NCBI GenBank assembly: GCA_946537585.1
Contig: CAMNFX010000009.1
Location: 1 to 15,137 of the forward strand
Reading direction: 5' to 3'
DNA: 15,137 nucleotides
DNA from: an uncultured Lachnospiraceae bacterium
GTDB taxonomy: Bacteria > Bacillota > Clostridia > Lachnospirales > Lachnospiraceae
The notes beneath the pieces are model-generated. The model did not search any database, was not told where the DNA came from, and saw only the letters and a program-made list of their open reading frames with translations. How positions within the stretch are numbered: the first letter of the stretch is position 1; each line of letters opens with the position of its first letter. This document shows positions 13,514 through 15,137 of this stretch, in pieces. The translations under genes and the position numbers were made by a program.

Positions 13514-15085
13514 ATGTCAGAACCGGACAGACAGTCAATCTATGAATACATGGCGGAAAACCTCCGGGGAGATGCCCTTCCGGAGGATTTTTCTCTGCCT
13601 TCCGAAACAGGCACTGCAGGAGATCTCCGCTGGGCGGACGGCGCCATGGACGGGATCTATATTTACCATACTGCGCACGGCGACTTGCCCGAAGATACAA
13701 AAAGCAGGGTCCGGGCCGCTGTGGAGGCTGCCTCCGGAGGGGAATATGATGCCGCGGACAGAGCTTTTGGGGCCCTGGCAGCGGACTTTCGCGCGATCGC
13801 GCTGAGAGAACTTCTGCTCACGGTGATCTCTGATGGAGAGGAAGAGTGGGACGCCGGCAATATTTACCGCTATGCGATCCATCTGATGATCGAGTCCTGC
13901 CGCCGTGAGGAGGTCAAGCTCGGGCTGATCATGATGGAGCTCTTTGACACTGACCGGGATGTCTTAAGGGACATTGTGCGAAGCCTCGGCCTTTCCGATG
14001 AGTTCACCCTGTTTTCTGTTCTGAATATCTTCCGCTGGGAGCAGGGCATGGAGGAGATCCTTGAGCTTGCAAAAAGAGTGCACGGCTGGGGCAGGATCCA
14101 TGCGGTGGAACGTCTGGAGCCTGTGACAGAGGAGATCCGAAGCTGGCTTCTTAAGGAAGGCATACAGAATACAGTGATGCCGGAGTATTCGGCGCTTACC
14201 GTATTTGAAAAAGCAGATGTCAGCAAATTGCTTTTCAGTGAATCGAAGGAGATCTGTACAGAGGATTTTTCCGCGATCGGAGAGATCCTGGCTGCGCTGC
14301 TTCGCGAGGGTCCTGTGACGGGGATCTCCGGGGTGGAGCATCCGGAGGAAGTGCTCGGCCGTTTTCTCGATCTTGCTGTGTACCGGACTCTTTCCGTGCG
14401 CGATTATGAATGCATATCCCAGATCTATTTTTATGCCTCTGGGATCGCGGAGGAAGCAGCAAAGCAGGACGAAGGAAATTCAACTGACGGTTCTTCGGAA
14501 GAAGAAACGCATAAAGCTGCCATGGAGGAGCTCTCCATGAAAGCGGTACAGGTCTTAAGAAAGCCCGGGGCAGAAGAAGTCATCCGCGCCGGTCTTTCGC
14601 AGGGAGAGGGAATAGAACTTGCTGTGGCTTTGGGGATCCCCTGCCACAGGGAACTGCTGACATTGATGGAGCAGGATTTTGAGAAATACTACGGGCTCTG
14701 CGCGTACCTTATGGACAATGTCGTCTACTCCGAGGCCGTGCTGGCGCTTTACCGAAAGCACATCCCCTGGGATAAGCTTGAGGATGATCCGCGGGATGAG
14801 ACGAAGATCGGAGCGGAGTTTACGCTCTATATCATGCTGGACAGCCTGCTGCAGGCGATGGGCGGAGACTGCAGGACGGCAGGAGACATTCTTCTGAAGA
14901 CGCTTTCCGCGCCGACGCCCCGGACGAGGTACCTCACTCTGCAATGTCTGAAGGAATGGACAAAGGCAGCGGAACAGCCCCTTTCGGCACTTTCGGAAAG
15001 GATCAGCGAGAAGCTTCGTGAGGTTTATGGACGTGAAGCAAGAGAGAATCTGAAAGCAGAGATGAAAGAACTGCTCGATTCCTGA
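13514..15085 (+). CDS. Large helical-repeat-like protein of unknown function
   Basis: A 523-aa, probably cytoplasmic protein; no signal peptide or membrane segment is visible. The frame is open from TTG 13499, but that would translate the ribosome-binding site GAGGAGG (13501-13507) as MRRRV. ATG 13514, 6 nt downstream of it, is the start. The protein is mostly predicted helix with repeated Leu/Ala patterns, suggesting HEAT/ARM-like repeats. A distinctive block HGWGRIHAVERLEP (from residue 190) followed by EIRSWLLKEG looks conserved rather than random, and I have a general memory of similar blocks in uncharacterised clostridial proteins. Residues about 315-335 are a Ser/Glu/Asp-rich, likely disordered linker. 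No catalytic motif is visible. It follows the TPR lipoprotein by 41 nt and is probably cotranscribed with it. Confidence 0.85.
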   Translation: MSEPDRQSIYEYMAENLRGDALPEDFSLPSETGTAGDLRWADGAMDGIYIYHTAHGDLPEDTKSRVRAAVEAASGGEYDAADRAFGALAADFRAIALRELLLTVISDGEEEWDAGNIYRYAIHLMIESCRREEVKLGLIMMELFDTDRDVLRDIVRSLGLSDEFTLFSVLNIFRWEQGMEEILELAKRVHGWGRIHAVERLEPVTEEIRSWLLKEGIQNTVMPEYSALTVFEKADVSKLLFSESKEICTEDFSAIGEILAALLREGPVTGISGVEHPEEVLGRFLDLAVYRTLSVRDYECISQIYFYASGIAEEAAKQDEGNSTDGSSEEETHKAAMEELSMKAVQVLRKPGAEEVIRAGLSQGEGIELAVALGIPCHRELLTLMEQDFEKYYGLCAYLMDNVVYSEAVLALYRKHIPWDKLEDDPRDETKIGAEFTLYIMLDSLLQAMGGDCRTAGDILLKTLSAPTPRTRYLTLQCLKEWTKAAEQPLSALSERISEKLREVYGREARENLKAEMKELLDS

Positions 15086-15094
15086 TTAGACGGC

Positions 15095-15124
15095 TTGCCC
15101 TTTAGCCCGGACACAAGGTATAAT
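15095..15124 (+). promoter_or_regulatory. Promoter for a gene beyond the right edge
   Basis: TTGCCC (15095-15100; 4 of 6) and a perfect TATAAT (15119-15124) are 18 bp apart. Transcription would start near 15131 and leave the window. Confidence 0.65.
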
Positions 15125-15137
15125 AAAACCCCGGGTG

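Overview
The window looks like ordinary chromosome of a moderately GC-rich Clostridia member, most likely Lachnospiraceae-like. The grounds are strong Shine-Dalgarno sequences before most genes, clostridial-style housekeeping clusters (hisS-aspS, pgk-tpiA, scpA-scpB), a HAAS/DUF1700-type membrane protein, and a tRNA-Arg gene without encoded CCA. This placement is inferred from gene content and style; no search was run. I see no CRISPR array, phage or large mobile element.

Layout. 1-1371: the 3' part of an S41 (CtpA-type) processing peptidase, running in from the left edge. 1386-4623: a promoter, a folded leader, then the tRNA-charging operon hisS-aspS. 4656-5872: a small HAAS-type membrane protein, then an RdgB/HAM1 nucleotide-pool cleaning enzyme. 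5853-7028 (minus strand): a THUMP-domain rRNA methyltransferase that converges on and overlaps rdgB; its own promoter predicts a nearly leaderless mRNA. 7029-7367: a divergent intergenic region holding two identical 40-bp repeats and nested inverted repeats. 7368-9458: pgk and tpiA, separated by a spacer with two strong hairpins and followed by a good terminator. 9632-9980: tRNA-Arg(CCG), its promoter, a repeat-rich stretch with a possible 35-codon ORF, and a terminator-like hairpin. 9985-12773: metallophosphoesterase, scpA, scpB and dut, tightly packed or overlapping. 12790-15085: a possible tiny coupled ORF, a TPR lipoprotein and a 523-aa helical-repeat-like protein of unrecognised family. 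A good promoter at 15095-15124 points out of the window.

How the genes work together. Most are housekeeping: tRNA charging (hisS, aspS, tRNA-Arg), lower glycolysis (pgk, tpiA), chromosome condensation (scpA, scpB), removal of non-canonical nucleotides (rdgB, dut) and rRNA modification. The less explained parts are the 7074-7287 repeat element upstream of pgk, the tRNA-Arg downstream region, the eukaryote-like HisRS with a shortened C-terminus, and the lipoprotein plus helical-repeat pair at the right end. I found no strong case for a new defence or mobile system.
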